Part shown: positions 18,511 to 29,407 of the stretch, piece by piece | Numbering within the stretch: position 1 is the first letter of the stretch | How the letters are laid out: each line of letters opens with the position of its first letter | Source: Parvibaculum sedimenti | GTDB lineage: Bacteria; Pseudomonadota; Alphaproteobacteria; Parvibaculales; Parvibaculaceae | Length of the DNA stretch: 64,000 nucleotides | Direction of reading: 5' to 3' | Assembly (NCBI RefSeq): GCF_009184905.1 | Contig: NZ_WESC01000017.1 | Span: 30,140-94,139 of the forward strand | The notes under the pieces: model-generated | Told to the model about the DNA's origin: nothing | Seen by the model: the letters and a program-made list of their open reading frames with translations, nothing else | Databases searched by the model: none | Translations under genes and position numbers: made by a program

Positions 18511-19506
18511 ATGAGCGTAGAAGTCACAGGCAGCATGTCCCAGAACGGCCCGGACAAGACCGTTTCCGTCCGCGACGTTTTCAAGATCGACATCGATCTG
18601 CAGGTCCCTGCGTTTTCGCAGACGAATGAATATGTGCCGGACCTCGATCCGGACTACCTCTTCGACCGCGACACCACGCTCGCTATCCTCGCGGGCTTTG
18701 CCTACAACCGCCGCGTGATGGTTCAGGGCTATCACGGCACGGGCAAGTCGACCCATATCGAGCAGGTCGCGGCCCGCCTCAACTGGCCCTGCATCCGCAT
18801 CAACCTCGACAGCCATATCAGCCGCATCGACCTCGTCGGCAAGGACGCGATCGTCCTGCGCGATGGCAAGCAGGTGACGGAATTCCGCGAAGGCATTCTT
18901 CCTTGGGCGCTGCAGCACCCGGTTGCGCTTGTGTTCGACGAATATGACGCGGGCCGCCCGGACGTGATGTTCGTCATCCAGCGCGTCCTCGAAGTCGCCG
19001 GCAAGCTGACGCTGCTCGACCAGAACCGCGTCATCCGCCCGCATCCGGCGTTCCGCCTCTTCTCGACGGCAAACACGGTCGGCCTCGGGGATACGTCGGG
19101 CCTCTATCATGGCACGCAGCAGATCAACCAGGGTCAGATGGACCGCTGGAACATCGTGACGACGCTGAACTATCTGCCGCACGACGCCGAAGTCGCCATC
19201 ATGGTGGCGAAGTCGAAGGCCTATCAGACGGAAGAGGGCAAGAAGAAGCTCTCGGCCATGGTCCGCGTTGCCGATCTCACGCGCTCGGCCTTCATCAATG
19301 GCGACATCTCGACCGTGATGAGCCCGCGCACCGTGCTTACCTGGGCCGAGAACGCGCAGATCTTCGGCGGCGATATCGGCTTTGCTTTCCGCGTCACTTT
19401 CCTCAACAAGTGCGATGAGTTGGAGCGGGCGACCGTTGCCGAGTTCTATCAGCGCTGCTTCGGCGAGGACCTGCCTGACTCGGCCGCCAAGGTCATGGTC
19501 GCCTGA
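18511..19506 (+). CDS. cobS: Cobaltochelatase subunit CobS
   Basis: 331 residues, an AAA+ ATPase. Walker A is GYHGTGKST, followed by the [13 protein letters not shown]alker B region and [13 protein letters not shown] sensor region. With CobT it forms the ATP-dependent ring that drives CobN-mediated cobalt insertion into hydrogenobyrinate a,c-diamide in aerobic B12 synthesis. The ATG at 18511 has GAGAAG just upstream. cobT follows after 47 bases, so they are co-transcribed. cobN is not in the window. Confidence 0.96.
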   Translation: MSVEVTGSMSQNGPDKTVSVRDVFKIDIDLQVPAFSQTNEYVPDLDPDYLFDRDTTLAILAGFAYNRRVMVQGYHGTGKSTHIEQVAARLNWPCIRINLDSHISRIDLVGKDAIVLRDGKQVTEFREGILPWALQHPVALVFDEYDAGRPDVMFVIQRVLEVAGKLTLLDQNRVIRPHPAFRLFSTANTVGLGDTSGLYHGTQQINQGQMDRWNIVTTLNYLPHDAEVAIMVAKSKAYQTEEGKKKLSAMVRVADLTRSAFINGDISTVMSPRTVLTWAENAQIFGGDIGFAFRVTFLNKCDELERATVAEFYQRCFGEDLPDSAAKVMVA

Positions 19507-19553
19507 ACTGAACGCCTGACCTGCACACCAGTCCGGCAAAGAGCATAGGGACA

Positions 19554-21470
19554 ATGAAAAGCAAAGAAGGCCCAGTCGAACCCTTCAAGCGCGCGCTGAC
19601 GACAACCATGCGCACGATTGCGGAGAACGCTGAGCTCGCAGTCACCTTCGGCACCGAGCCGCCGGGACTGCGCGGCCTTCGCGCGCGCCTGCCCCTGCCC
19701 AGCCGCACACTGCCGCCGGAAGAAGTCGCGCAGGTGCGCGGCGTTTCCGATTCCTATGCACTCCGCCTCGCCCATCACGATGACAAGATCAACGCCCGCC
19801 TCCAGCCGGAAGGTGGCAATGCGCTTGCCGTCTTCGAAGCTGTGGAGCAGGCACGCTGCGAGGCGATCGGCGCGAACCAGATGGCCGGCATGGCGCAGAA
19901 CCTGACCGCCGCGCTCGAACAGCGCTGCCAGTCGCGTGGCTATGGCCGCATCAAGACGCGCGAGGAAGCGCCGCTTTCCGAAGCTGTCGCCATGATCGTG
20001 CGCGAGCAGCTGACCGGCGAGGCGCCGCCGCCCTCGGCCCGGACGCTCGTCGATCTCTGGCGTCCCTGGATCGAGGAAAAGGCCGGCAAGGACCTGAAGC
20101 GCCTCAACGAGATCATCGAGGATCAGACGGCATTTGCCCGTGCGACGCGCGACATTCTCACCGATCTCGATATGGCCGACGAGCTTGGCCAGGCGCAGGA
20201 CCAGCAGTCCGAGGACAATGACGATCAGGAAGGCGATTCCGATCAGTCGTCCGAGGAGAGCCAGTCCGGCGAAGCCGAGCAACCCGAAGGCGCTTCCGCC
20301 GACAAGGTGGAATATAGCGAGGGCGAAGGCGAGGAAGGCGAAGAGCAGACCGTAGAGGTCGAGTCCGACGAAGTTCCGAGCGACGGCGAGACCGACGAGA
20401 CGAGCGAAGGTAATCAGCCCTGGCGTCCCAATGGACAGGGCGACGACCGCAACCGCGAGCCGAGCTACAAGATTTTTACCTCGCAATATGACGAGGTGAT
20501 CTCGGCTGAAGATCTTTGCGACACCGAAGAGCTTGGCCGCCTGCGCCAATATCTCGACACGCAGCTCCAACAGATGCAGGGCGTCGTCTCGCGCCTTGCA
20601 AACCGGCTTCAGCGTCGTCTGCTCGCCAAGCAGAACCGCACCTGGGAATTCGATCTCGAGGAAGGCCTTCTCGATGCCGCGCGCCTCACCCGTGTCGTCA
20701 TCGACCCGCTCCACGCGCTCTCCTTCAAGGTGGAGCACGACACAAATTTCCGCGACACGGTGGTGACGCTGCTTCTCGACAATTCAGGCTCGATGCGCGG
20801 TCGCCCGATCACGGTCGCGGCCATGTGCGCCGACATTCTCGCGCGCACACTCGAGCGTTGCGGCGTCAAGGTCGAGATCCTCGGCTTCACGACGCGCGCC
20901 TGGAAGGGCGGACAAGCGCGTGAGCGGTGGCTCGCCGACGGCAAGCCCGCCATGCCCGGACGCCTCAACGACCTCCGGCACATCATCTATAAGGCGGCGG
21001 ACACGCCCTGGCGCCGCGCAAGGCGCAATCTCGGCCTGATGATGCGCGAGGGACTCCTCAAGGAGAATATCGACGGCGAAGCCCTGATCTGGGCCTATAA
21101 CCGCCTTCTCGCCCGGCCCGAACAGCGCCGCATCCTGATGGTGATTTCGGACGGCGCGCCAGTCGACGACTCCACGCTTTCCGTCAATGCGGGCAACTAT
21201 CTCGAACGCCATCTCCGCAGCGTCATCGAGCAGATCGAGCTGCGCTCGCCCGTCGAACTCATCGCCATCGGCATCGGGCATGACGTGACGCGCTATTACC
21301 GCCGCGCCGTGACCATCGTCGATGCGGAGCAGCTTGGCGGCGTGATGACCGAAAAGCTCGCCGAGCTCTTCGACGACGAATCCGCGACGAAGCGCGGCGG
21401 CAGGTCAGTCTCCAAGATTCAAGCCCAGGGCGGCCCCATTGCCGCGCGCGGCGCCCGCGCCATCCGCTGA
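19554..21470 (+). CDS. cobT: Cobaltochelatase subunit CobT
   Basis: 638 residues. The N-terminal domain ([18 protein letters not shown]) is followed by a strongly acidic linker around residues 215-300, made of Ser/Asp/Glu/Gln, and a C-terminal von Willebrand A domain whose MIDAS motif is [11 protein letters not shown]. The acidic linker is normal for CobT. It is the non-ATPase partner of CobS in aerobic cobalt chelation. It ends shortly before the phytase-family esterase-like gene. Confidence 0.96.
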   Translation: MKSKEGPVEPFKRALTTTMRTIAENAELAVTFGTEPPGLRGLRARLPLPSRTLPPEEVAQVRGVSDSYALRLAHHDDKINARLQPEGGNALAVFEAVEQARCEAIGANQMAGMAQNLTAALEQRCQSRGYGRIKTREEAPLSEAVAMIVREQLTGEAPPPSARTLVDLWRPWIEEKAGKDLKRLNEIIEDQTAFARATRDILTDLDMADELGQAQDQQSEDNDDQEGDSDQSSEESQSGEAEQPEGASADKVEYSEGEGEEGEEQTVEVESDEVPSDGETDETSEGNQPWRPNGQGDDRNREPSYKIFTSQYDEVISAEDLCDTEELGRLRQYLDTQLQQMQGVVSRLANRLQRRLLAKQNRTWEFDLEEGLLDAARLTRVVIDPLHALSFKVEHDTNFRDTVVTLLLDNSGSMRGRPITVAAMCADILARTLERCGVKVEILGFTTRAWKGGQARERWLADGKPAMPGRLNDLRHIIYKAADTPWRRARRNLGLMMREGLLKENIDGEALIWAYNRLLARPEQRRILMVISDGAPVDDSTLSVNAGNYLERHLRSVIEQIELRSPVELIAIGIGHDVTRYYRRAVTIVDAEQLGGVMTEKLAELFDDESATKRGGRSVSKIQAQGGPIAARGARAIR

Positions 21471-21630
21471 CGCCGGACGCGGCGCTGCGCCGCGTCTCCA
21501 TCTTTGCTCCTGTCGATTGCTTTTATGCCACGGCCCGGCGCTTGTGCATCGCACGGGCCCCGATATGATGCGCGGCGCGTTTGGCCAACCGTGGGGGCCG
21601 AGGCGTGGTGGATGTGAGGGATGTGGGACT

Positions 21631-22773
21631 ATGCAGTGGCCTAAGCGTATTTTGCGGGATGGCGCCGCGCGGCGTTCATTTGCCGCTCTGCTTGTAACGG
21701 CGGCATTCTTTTCCCCGCAGGTGCTTTCGCCGGCCTGGGCCCAGCCGACGCCGATCGACCTCTCCACCCACCCTGTCCATTGGAACCCCGAGAGCCGCAG
21801 CGATACCGAGGCTGGCGAACTCGAATGGGCAGGCGAGATCGAACTCAGCTCGACGCACAAGCGCTTCGGCGGCTGGTCGGGTCTCGCCATCAGCGCCGAC
21901 GGCTCGACGCTCCTCGCCATCTCGGACGAGGCCACATGGCTTACTGGCCAGCTTCTCTATGACGAGAAAGGACGCCTCTCCGGCATGGGCGACGCGAAGA
22001 TCGCACCGCTCCTCGGCAGCGATGGCAAGCCACTCACCGGCAAATATCTCGCCGATGCCGAAGGTCTCACCGTCGACGGCCCCGACCCGTTGAAGGCGAA
22101 CGCCTATGTGAGCTTCGAGCGTCAGCATCGCGTCTTGCGCTACAACCTCGGCAAGGACGGTTTCGAGGCAAAGGCCGAGCAAATCATCTCCGAGCGCCAG
22201 CTCGGCAAGCTCAATACCAATGCCGGTCTCGAGGCGCTAACGATCCTGAAGCAGAAGCCCGGCATCAAGGAAACCCGGCTTCTCCTCGTCTCCGAGAATT
22301 CGCGTGACCCGCGCGGCAATGTGCGCGCCTTCATCGCCGAGGGAAACAAACTTAAGCGTCTCTCCTTCCGCCTGCACGACCCCTATCACCCGACCGATGT
22401 CGCGCGCCTCCCCAATGGCGATTTTCTGCTGCTCGAACGCCGCTTCTCACTGCTCGCGGGGGCTGGCATGCAGCTGCGCCTGATCCGCGAAGACGCCGTG
22501 CGCCCCGGTGCGGTCGCAGATGGCAATGTGCTGCTCGATGTCGGCCAGCGTCGCTCGATCGACAACATGGAAGGTCTCGCGGTCCGTCAGGACGAAAAGG
22601 GCAATGTCTGGATTTATGCGATCTCGGACGACAACTTCAATCCGCTGCAGCGGACGCTTCTGGTGATGTTCCGGCTGAAGCCGGAAACGCTCACGCCCCC
22701 CCATAGCCTGGGCAAGGACGGATCGCTCGGCGCAAAAACTTTGTCGGCACCAACTGAAAGCAAGCCCAAATAA
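21631..22773 (+). CDS. Exported esterase-like protein of the phytase family
   Basis: 380 residues from ATG 21631 (GAGGGA upstream); the longer open frame begins inside cobT and was not used. A signal peptide is visible (RRSFAALLVTAAFF...SPAWAQ). The mature part reads as a beta-propeller: GGWSGLAISADGSTLLAISD, DAEGLTVDG, GLEALTIL, LPNGDFLLLERRF and DNMEGLAV are repeated blade motifs of the 'esterase-like activity of phytase' family. It is probably periplasmic and the substrate is unknown. The last 83 bases overlap the convergent membrane-protein gene. Confidence 0.85.
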   Translation: MQWPKRILRDGAARRSFAALLVTAAFFSPQVLSPAWAQPTPIDLSTHPVHWNPESRSDTEAGELEWAGEIELSSTHKRFGGWSGLAISADGSTLLAISDEATWLTGQLLYDEKGRLSGMGDAKIAPLLGSDGKPLTGKYLADAEGLTVDGPDPLKANAYVSFERQHRVLRYNLGKDGFEAKAEQIISERQLGKLNTNAGLEALTILKQKPGIKETRLLLVSENSRDPRGNVRAFIAEGNKLKRLSFRLHDPYHPTDVARLPNGDFLLLERRFSLLAGAGMQLRLIREDAVRPGAVADGNVLLDVGQRRSIDNMEGLAVRQDEKGNVWIYAISDDNFNPLQRTLLVMFRLKPETLTPPHSLGKDGSLGAKTLSAPTESKPK

Positions 22774-23380
22774 GCTGAAGACCGCCAAGCGCGGCAAGGC
22801 GCGGCAGAGCCACCTCGTCGAAGCCACTGCCCATTGCCAAATGGAAGGCCAGCGTGAAGGTGAGCCCGCCGAGCAAAGCCGCCACGAAGGGCGCCTTCCA
22901 CCAGGGAATGCCCCTGAACCAGTCGAAGAAGCTGACATTCACGATCTGGCCGAGCAGCATGGCGCCGACAAAGGCGCCCATGATCCGCACAGGCGCGATC
23001 TCGCTCAACTCGTGAACGAACCCCTCGCGCAGCGCCCAGACGAGACCGCCTGCAATAAAGACCCATGTGAGCAGCGCGGCACCCAACGCCAGCGCGGAGC
23101 CGTAGCGGCGGTTGATCAGGTTGAGCACAAAGAAGGTGGCAGGCAGCAGCAGCGCGCCCCATGTCAGCCAGCTGTCAGTCGTCGGATCCAGCGATGGGTG
23201 CATATCCCTCAGGAAGCGGAAGTCCGTCGCAACCTCTGCGCGACACGTCCATGCCAGCGCCAGCGTAGCGGCGAGCGAAAGCACAGGCAGAACGAGCTGC
23301 CCGATCACCGTGATTATTCGCGAGACAACCCCTGCCCGCGCAGGCGGCGGCCGCCGCTCGACCCCACTGTCCAGCATCAT
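22691..23380 (-). CDS. VUT-like multi-pass membrane protein
   Basis: 229 residues with about six hydrophobic segments. The pattern FFVLNLINRRYGSALALG and later RIMGAFVGAMLLGQIVNV, then FFDWFRG and WWKAPFVAALLGGL, resembles the VUT family of queuosine-precursor transporters, though this is from memory only. GGGGGGAAG lies before the paired ATG codons at 23380 and 23377. The 3' end overlaps the convergent phytase-like gene by 83 bases, so one of the two C-termini may be slightly misjudged. Confidence 0.65.
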   Translation of the reverse strand: MMLDSGVERRPPPARAGVVSRIITVIGQLVLPVLSLAATLALAWTCRAEVATDFRFLRDMHPSLDPTTDSWLTWGALLLPATFFVLNLINRRYGSALALGAALLTWVFIAGGLVWALREGFVHELSEIAPVRIMGAFVGAMLLGQIVNVSFFDWFRGIPWWKAPFVAALLGGLTFTLAFHLAMGSGFDEVALPRLAALGGLQLIWACFQLVPTKFLRRAIRPCPGYGGA

Positions 23381-23439
23381 CCAACTTCCCCCCGGAAGTG
23401 CGGCCAGCTTAGCGGTTACGACGGGGCGCTGAAAAGCAA

Positions 23440-23463
23440 AACGGGCAGCCTTGGCTGCCCGTT
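23440..23463 (-). terminator. Intrinsic terminator of rpmB
   Basis: AACGGGCAGCC at 23440-23450 pairs with GGCTGCCCGTT at 23453-23463. On the minus strand the hairpin is followed by TTTGCTTTT. It lies 25 bases after the rpmB stop. Confidence 0.8.
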
Positions 23464-23487
23464 AACTCTCTTATCGAGAAATTTCTA

Positions 23488-23784
23488 TCAGGCCTGCGCG
23501 GCGGCGGCCTTCGCCTTCTCGATGTCGCGCTTCAGCTTCAGGGCGCGGGTCGAGAGGTCGGTCGGACGGGCCTTCAGCAGGAACGTGTCGAGACCGCCAT
23601 TGTGCTCCACCGAGCGCAGCGCATGCGCCGAGATGCGCAGCGAGTACTGACGGCCCAGCGTGTCGCTGATGAGCGAAACATTGCAGAGATTCGGGAGGAA
23701 CCGGCGCCGCGTCTTGCGGTTCGCGTGGCTCACATTGTTGCCAGACATCACGGCCTTGCCGGTGAGTTCGCAAACGCGCGACAT
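23488..23784 (-). CDS. rpmB: 50S ribosomal protein L28
   Basis: 98 residues, a normal bacterial L28. The start [21 protein letters not shown] and the segment [12 protein letters not shown] are diagnostic. It is a component of the large ribosomal subunit. It is transcribed alone with its own terminator. Alphaproteobacterial L28 often lies near cobS/cobT and a DUF3108 protein, as here. Confidence 0.98.
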   Translation of the reverse strand: MSRVCELTGKAVMSGNNVSHANRKTRRRFLPNLCNVSLISDTLGRQYSLRISAHALRSVEHNGGLDTFLLKARPTDLSTRALKLKRDIEKAKAAAAQA

Positions 23785-24003
23785 TGGACCATTCCTTGCG
23801 GTTCAGAGAGAGAACGGCCCGTAGCGAGTTTCGCCGGCCAGACCCGATCCCTCAGGGTTTAACGAATTTCGTGCGATGCCGCGAAGAACGCGCAACCGCA
23901 GGCGGGCACGTATAAAAGGCCCGCCCGGACCCGTCAAGGGGTGGCCTGCCCGAAAGCCCCCAAAGGTCCTGAAAAGGCCCCTGAAAGCTCAAGAATCTGC
24001 CAT

Positions 24004-25002
24004 TCAGGCCGATTCGGGGCCGAGAACCAGCCTCAGCAGCCGCCTCGCCGCCGTCGTCGGCGTGGTCAGGCCCGATTCCACCTCGGCCTCGAGCAGCGGG
24101 ATGAGATGGGCGGCTTCCTCATTGGCCTTGAGAGCCGCAAAGAGCCCCTCGCGGATCTCCGTCCACATCCAAGCCCGCGCCTGGAGAGCCCGGACCCGCT
24201 CGATCTCGCCGCCAGCCTCCAGCGCCGCCTTGTGCGCCTCGACGGCCGCCCAGACCTCCTCCAGCCCTTCGCCCTTGAGCGCGGAGGCGAGCTTCACATC
24301 CGGCGTCCAATAGGGGTTCTTCGGACGCATGAGATGCAGGGCGCCCCTGTATTCCATCGCCGCGCGCTTGGCCGCCGGAATGAGGTCGCCATCGGCCTTG
24401 TTGACCACGATGAGGTCGGCAAGCTCCATGATGCCGCGCTTGATGCCCTGCAGCTCGTCGCCACCGCCGGGCGAGAGCAGCAGCACAAACATGTCCACCA
24501 TATCGGCGACCGACGTTTCCGACTGGCCGACGCCCACCGTCTCGATCAGCACCACATCGAAGCCTGCCGCCTCGACGAGCAGCATGGCTTCGCGCGTGCG
24601 CCGCGCCACGCCGCCCAGTGTGCGGCCGGCCGGCGAAGGACGGATAAAGGCATTAGGGTCGCGGGCGAGCTGTTCCATCCGCGTCTTGTCGCCAAGAATA
24701 GAGCCCCCGCTGCGGGCCGAGGACGGGTCGATGGCAAGCACGGCAACCTTATGGCCGCGCGCAGTGAGGAAGGTTCCGAAAGCCTCGGTGAAAGTCGACT
24801 TGCCGACGCCCGGCGCGCCCGACAGGCCGACGCGGATCGCCTTGCCGGTATCGGGCAGAAGCTCGGCCAACAGGGCCTGGGCTTGCGCCTGATGATCGGC
24901 GCGAGAGGATTCGACCAGCGTGATGCCACGGGCAAGCGCCGTTCGCTCACCCTTGCGGATGCGATCGGCAAGCTCAACCGGATCGGCTTCTTTTCTCTTC
25001 AT
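24004..25002 (-). CDS. meaB: Methylmalonyl-CoA mutase-associated GTPase
   Basis: 332 residues from ATG 25002 ([15 protein letters not shown]); 30 further codons upstream are open but not family-like. The G3E GTPase core has Walker [13 protein letters not shown], the strand [15 protein letters not shown], the ETVGVGQSE switch and the NKADGD guanine-specificity motif. MeaB/ArgK protects and reloads adenosylcobalamin on methylmalonyl-CoA mutase, whose gene lies 1.2 kb away on the same strand, with a DUF3108 gene between on the other strand. Confidence 0.95.
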   Translation of the reverse strand: MKRKEADPVELADRIRKGERTALARGITLVESSRADHQAQAQALLAELLPDTGKAIRVGLSGAPGVGKSTFTEAFGTFLTARGHKVAVLAIDPSSARSGGSILGDKTRMEQLARDPNAFIRPSPAGRTLGGVARRTREAMLLVEAAGFDVVLIETVGVGQSETSVADMVDMFVLLLSPGGGDELQGIKRGIMELADLIVVNKADGDLIPAAKRAAMEYRGALHLMRPKNPYWTPDVKLASALKGEGLEEVWAAVEAHKAALEAGGEIERVRALQARAWMWTEIREGLFAALKANEEAAHLIPLLEAEVESGLTTPTTAARRLLRLVLGPESA

Positions 25003-25160
25003 CGGCAGCGTTCTTCCCGTCTCCGCGATCAGCGGCCCTCCCAAGCTGCATACTCGGCCCGACGCCCCTTTGGGAAGACACCTGAGCCTCAATCCTGCCG
25101 AAAAATGCCTATATTGTCGAAAACACCCCGCTTTTTAGGGACTGGCCCCGGGATGCTGAG

Positions 25161-26036
25161 ATGAAAAAATTCGGCAGATGGACCGCAATCGCCGCCTTGG
25201 CGCTCCCATTGGGGCTCGCAGGCTTCGCCGGCAATCTGGCAGCTTCGCCCTCCATGGATGAGCCCGGGCCCGCCAGCGACATCGAGGCTCAGTTCACGAT
25301 CTATCTGGGCGGCTTTCTCTTCGCGACAGGAAACGTCGAGGCGCGGCTCGACGGCGATCAGTACCGGCTGAATGCGCTCCTTTCGACGGCTGGGCTTCCC
25401 CGAGCCTTTTACGAGGCCGAATTCAAGCTCGCCAGCGAAGGAGAGCTGGCCGCCCCCGAGGTGCGCCCACATAGCTACCGGTCCGACAGCTGGGATACGC
25501 ACAGCGCGCGCAAGGTGATGCTCGCCTATGACGGCGACCGTATGCCCCATCTGACGGCAACGCCGCCCTATGAGCCGGGCGACCTCGCCGACGTGATGCC
25601 CTATCAGCAGCGCGCCACACAGGACCCGGTAAGCGCCCTCCTCGTGCCGGTCGTTGCGAACGCCAATCCCTGCGAGCGTTCCATTCCCGTCTTCGATGGC
25701 CGCAGGCGCTACGACCTCAAGCTCACTTACGCCAAAGAGGTCACGATGACGCCGCGCGGCCTCGGCAAGCCGTTAAAGGCGATCGCCTGCAATATCCGTT
25801 ATGTGCCGGTGGCACCGATCGAGCGGCGGAAATTCACCGAAATGCTGAGCAAGAATGACGGCATGACGGTGTGGCTCGCGCCTTTCGACGGCGGCCGCGT
25901 CTATATGCCGGTCAGGCTACAGCTCCGCACGCCCCTTGGCGGCGCGGTTATGGAACTTGCAAATGTCAGCGAACGGATCGCCGCGCGACCTGCCGAGGAA
26001 GTGTCTTCATACAGACTCCCCCTGCCCCGGCCGTAA
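25161..26036 (+). CDS. DUF3108 protein, exported
   Basis: 291 residues with an N-terminal signal peptide (WTAIAALALPLGLAGFAGNLAAS). The mature part begins FTIYLGGFLFATGNVEARL and contains the SYRSDSWDTHSARKVMLAYDGD stretch typical of DUF3108, a periplasmic beta-rich family of unknown function. It is flanked by meaB and the mutase on the opposite strand, so transcribed alone. A strong hairpin follows between it and the convergent mutase gene. Confidence 0.85.
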   Translation: MKKFGRWTAIAALALPLGLAGFAGNLAASPSMDEPGPASDIEAQFTIYLGGFLFATGNVEARLDGDQYRLNALLSTAGLPRAFYEAEFKLASEGELAAPEVRPHSYRSDSWDTHSARKVMLAYDGDRMPHLTATPPYEPGDLADVMPYQQRATQDPVSALLVPVVANANPCERSIPVFDGRRRYDLKLTYAKEVTMTPRGLGKPLKAIACNIRYVPVAPIERRKFTEMLSKNDGMTVWLAPFDGGRVYMPVRLQLRTPLGGAVMELANVSERIAARPAEEVSSYRLPLPRP

Positions 26037-26109
26037 CTCTGCACCCGTGCTTCGTCGAGAAGCGACCTGAGGCGCGCACAACCGGCGAAGCGACTGGCGG
26101 GCTCTTATG

Positions 26110-26146
26110 ATGTATGGCCCGCCTGATTTTCAGACGGGCCATACAT
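26110..26146. terminator. Hairpin between convergent DUF3108 and mutase genes
   Basis: A 12-bp perfect stem (ATGTATGGCCCG 26110-26121 with CGGGCCATACAT 26135-26146), with an inner CTGA/TCAG pairing. CGATCTCTTTTCG follows on the plus strand. It could terminate both genes. Confidence 0.65.
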
Positions 26147-26174
26147 CGATCTCTTTTCGACCAATGCCAGAGCG

Positions 26175-28331
26175 TCAGGCCGACTGCTTCGCCTGTTCGC
26201 GGATCAGTGCGAGAATCTCGGAGGCGGCCGCGGGAATATTCGTACCCGGACCGAAAATTGCGGAAGCGCCCGCCTTCTTCAGGAACTCATAGTCCTGCTG
26301 CGGAATCACACCGCCGACGACGACGAGAATATGGCCTGCGCCTTCCTTGCGCAGCGCGTCGACGAGTGCGGGCACCAGCGTCTTGTGGCCCGCCGCCTGA
26401 CTCGAAATGCCGACGACATGAACGTCGTTCTCGATGGCGTCGCGCGCGGCTTCCTCCGGCGTCTGGAAGAGCGGCCCGACATCGACATCGAAGCCCAGGT
26501 CAGCAAACGCCGTCGCGATCACCTTGGCGCCGCGGTCATGGCCGTCCTGACCCATCTTCACGACCAGCATGCGGGGACGACGGCCTTCTTCTTCCGCAAA
26601 GGCTTCGATTTCCTTCGTGATGCGCATGAAGCCCTCGTCTCCCTCATAAGCCTGACCATAGACGCCCGAGATCGACTTGATCTCGGCGCGGTGCCGGCCG
26701 AAGACCTTTTCCATTGCGTCGGAGATTTCACCGACCGTCGCGCGGGCGCGGGCCGCATCGACGGCAAGTGCGAGGAGATTGGCGTTGCCCCTGGCGCCTT
26801 CGGTCAGCGCGTCGAGCGCGGCCTGGCACTTCGCCTCGTCGCGGGACGCACGGATATTCTTCAGACGCGCGATCTGCGCATCGCGAACTTCCGCATTGTC
26901 GATATCGCGGATTTCAATCGGGTCTTCCTTCGCCGGCTTGTACTTGTTGACGCCGACAATGACTTCCTCGGCGCGGTCGATGCGCGCCTGCTTGCGGGCC
27001 GCCGCTTCCTCGATCTTGAGCTTCGGCATGCCTGTGCCGACCGCCTTGGTCATGCCGCCGAGTTCTTCGACTTCCTCGATGAGCTTCCAGGCTTCGCTCG
27101 CCAGCGCATGGGTCAGGCTCTCGATGTAGTAGGAGCCGCCCAGCGGGTCGATGACATTGGTGATACCCGTCTCATGCTGAATGACGAGCTGCGTGTTGCG
27201 CGCGATGCGGGCCGAAAAATCTGTCGGCAGCGCAATCGCCTCGTCGAGCGCATTGGTGTGCAGCGACTGCGTGCCGCCGAGCACCGCGGCCAGCGCCTCG
27301 ATGGTCGTGCGGATGACGTTGTTGTAGGGGTCCTGCTCGGTGAGCGAGACACCAGACGTCTGGCAATGCGTGCGCAGCATCAGCGACTTCGGGTCCTTCG
27401 CGCCGAACTCCGACATGATGCGCGACCAGAGCAAGCGCGCGGCACGGAGCTTCGCCACTTCCATGAAGAAGTTCATGCCGATGGCAAAGAAGAAGGACAG
27501 ACGAGGCGCGAACTCGTCGACGTCGAGACCGGCCTTCAGTGCGGCGCGCACATATTCGCGGCCGTCGGCCAGCGTGAAGGCAAGTTCCTGAAGCTGCGTC
27601 GCGCCGGCTTCCTGCATGTGATAGCCGGAAATCGAGATCGTGTTGAACTTCGGCATGTGCTTCGAGCAATAGCCGATAATGTCCGCGATGATCCGCATCG
27701 AAGGCTCGGGCGGATAGATATAGGTGTTGCGGACCATGAACTCCTTGAGAATGTCGTTCTGGATCGTGCCCGCGAGCTTGTCCTGGGAAACGCCCTGCTC
27801 CTCGGCAGCAACGATGTAATTGGCGAGGATCGGGATCACCGCGCCGTTCATCGTCATCGAGACAGACATTTCGTCGAGCGGAATCTGGTCGAAAAGGATC
27901 TTCATGTCCTCGATCGAGTCGATCGCGACGCCCGCCTTGCCGACATCGCCGACGACGCGCGGATGGTCGCTGTCATAACCGCGATGGGTCGCGAGGTCGA
28001 AAGCGACCGAAAGGCCCTTCTGACCGGCGGCGAGGTTGCGGCGATAAAAGGCGTTGGACTCTTCCGCCGTCGAAAAGCCTGCATACTGGCGGATGGTCCA
28101 GGGACGGCCCGCATACATGGTCGACTGCGGCCCGCGCGTGAAGGGCGCGAAGCCCGGCAGCGTATTCGCGTCATAGCCCTCTGCGGCGAGGCGCTCGAGG
28201 TCCTCGGCTGTATAGAGCGGCTTCACGTCGATGCCTTCCGGCGTGTGCCAGGTCAGCGAGGCAAGCCCCGCGCCCTTCAGCTGCTTTTCGACCGATGCTT
28301 CCCAATCCTTGACGGTCTTCTTGCCGGACAT
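26175..28331 (-). CDS. scpA: Methylmalonyl-CoA mutase, adenosylcobalamin-dependent
   Basis: 718 residues from ATG 28331 (a GTG three codons earlier is less likely). This is the full-length single-chain form: an N-terminal TIM-barrel substrate domain ([32 protein letters not shown]) and a C-terminal B12-binding domain whose DGHDRG carries the axial His ligand, followed by [12 protein letters not shown]. It interconverts methylmalonyl- and succinyl-CoA in propionate and odd-chain or branched acyl catabolism. Its chaperone meaB is nearby, and the B12 genes cobS/cobT are about 6 kb away. Confidence 0.97.
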   Translation of the reverse strand: MSGKKTVKDWEASVEKQLKGAGLASLTWHTPEGIDVKPLYTAEDLERLAAEGYDANTLPGFAPFTRGPQSTMYAGRPWTIRQYAGFSTAEESNAFYRRNLAAGQKGLSVAFDLATHRGYDSDHPRVVGDVGKAGVAIDSIEDMKILFDQIPLDEMSVSMTMNGAVIPILANYIVAAEEQGVSQDKLAGTIQNDILKEFMVRNTYIYPPEPSMRIIADIIGYCSKHMPKFNTISISGYHMQEAGATQLQELAFTLADGREYVRAALKAGLDVDEFAPRLSFFFAIGMNFFMEVAKLRAARLLWSRIMSEFGAKDPKSLMLRTHCQTSGVSLTEQDPYNNVIRTTIEALAAVLGGTQSLHTNALDEAIALPTDFSARIARNTQLVIQHETGITNVIDPLGGSYYIESLTHALASEAWKLIEEVEELGGMTKAVGTGMPKLKIEEAAARKQARIDRAEEVIVGVNKYKPAKEDPIEIRDIDNAEVRDAQIARLKNIRASRDEAKCQAALDALTEGARGNANLLALAVDAARARATVGEISDAMEKVFGRHRAEIKSISGVYGQAYEGDEGFMRITKEIEAFAEEEGRRPRMLVVKMGQDGHDRGAKVIATAFADLGFDVDVGPLFQTPEEAARDAIENDVHVVGISSQAAGHKTLVPALVDALRKEGAGHILVVVGGVIPQQDYEFLKKAGASAIFGPGTNIPAAASEILALIREQAKQSA

Positions 28332-28630
28332 CGTCTTCACTCTCTTCAGAATTTCGCTGTTGCCACTCTAACATGGGGGTCCTGCCCCCTAAAGGCGGGC
28401 GGAGTATCGGAGAAGCGGTGGCGGGGGTCAAACCCGGAACGGGTGGCGGGCCCAAAGCCCAGACACCGCTACGTCAGCCTTGCCCGAACTTCACTTGCGG
28501 CTTGGCCCCTTTCGCGGGCACCATGGCGCTGCCCCTGCGGCCATCGACGGAGACGAGGGGCCAACCCCGTTGGTGCAAACATCAGAAAATCAGGCCCGGC
28601 GCGCATTTGCCGCCACCGGAAGGGAAGCCC

Positions 28631-29338
28631 ATGAAGTTCGTTCGACCCGCGTTCAGGACCCTAACCCTGGCATCCATCTGCCTCGGCGCTCTGGCGCTCG
28701 CCGCCTGCAGCAACGCCACGGGAGGGGCGCTCCGGCGGGATACCAATGGCAATCTGGTCCCGACGCTCGAGGAGCGCGACCCGGCGGGCACGCTTTACGC
28801 CAACACCCTCGCGAAGGCCGATGGCGGCGACTGTTCGTCCGAAACGCTGAACACGCTCACCTGCTTCGCCTATCGCGGCCATGGCTATGAGGGCGCACAG
28901 ACCTCGCTCGGCCAATGCCTCCTGCGCGAAAAGAAAGACGAGGTGGGCCTCCTGTGGCTGAAGCGCGCGGCCGATGCCGGCTGGCCCGACGCGCAGAAGG
29001 CGCTCGCCCATATCTATCTTGAGGGCAAGATCGCCAAACAGGACAATGTTGAAGCTGCGGCCTGGAACACGCTCTATGTCCGCAACCCCTCGCTTCTCTC
29101 GCTCGGCGTTCGCCCCGAAGGCAACATCACAGAGGAGCTGCGCGCCCTGCTGACCGCAGATGAGCGCTCCGCTGCCGACCGGCGCGTCAGCGCGTGGGCC
29201 CCGAGCTACTGGCAGCCCAGCGACAAGCTCTCCGCGGAAACGGCCGCCACCTGCCGCGTACGGATGAAGTCGAAGGGCCCGGACATGGACGCCGTCAACT
29301 CACTGCTCAAGTCCAATAACGCGGGCGACGGCTACTAA
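28631..29338 (+). CDS. Sel1-repeat-like lipoprotein
   Basis: 235 residues from ATG 28631 (GGAAGGGAAG upstream). The signal peptide ends in the lipobox LALAAC, so the protein is probably lipidated at Cys26. A Sel1/TPR-like unit (VGLLWLKRAADAGWPDAQKALAHIYLEGK) is the only recognisable motif. There is a Cys-containing region CSSETLNTLTCFAYRGHG. It is probably envelope-associated; the function is unknown. It is divergent from the mutase gene across about 300 bases in which I see no other gene. Confidence 0.8.
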   Translation: MKFVRPAFRTLTLASICLGALALAACSNATGGALRRDTNGNLVPTLEERDPAGTLYANTLAKADGGDCSSETLNTLTCFAYRGHGYEGAQTSLGQCLLREKKDEVGLLWLKRAADAGWPDAQKALAHIYLEGKIAKQDNVEAAAWNTLYVRNPSLLSLGVRPEGNITEELRALLTADERSAADRRVSAWAPSYWQPSDKLSAETAATCRVRMKSKGPDMDAVNSLLKSNNAGDGY

Positions 29339-29355
29339 ACTTCCCCGAAAGAAAA

Positions 29356-29383
29356 AGAGCGGCGGTCATCTCACCGCCGCTCT
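29356..29383. terminator. Bidirectional terminator between lipoprotein and acyl-CoA dehydrogenase
   Basis: AGAGCGGCGGT (29356-29366) pairs with ACCGCCGCTCT (29373-29383), with a 6-base loop. CATTTT follows on the plus strand and CTTTTTC on the minus strand. It lies between two convergent stops. Confidence 0.8.
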
Positions 29384-29407
29384 CATTTTGTCCAAAGGGC
29401 TCGAGCC

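Noticed and set aside
26331..28634. 767-codon frame antisense to methylmalonyl-CoA mutase
   Set aside because: A shadow of high-GC coding sequence; the mutase on the minus strand has all family motifs.
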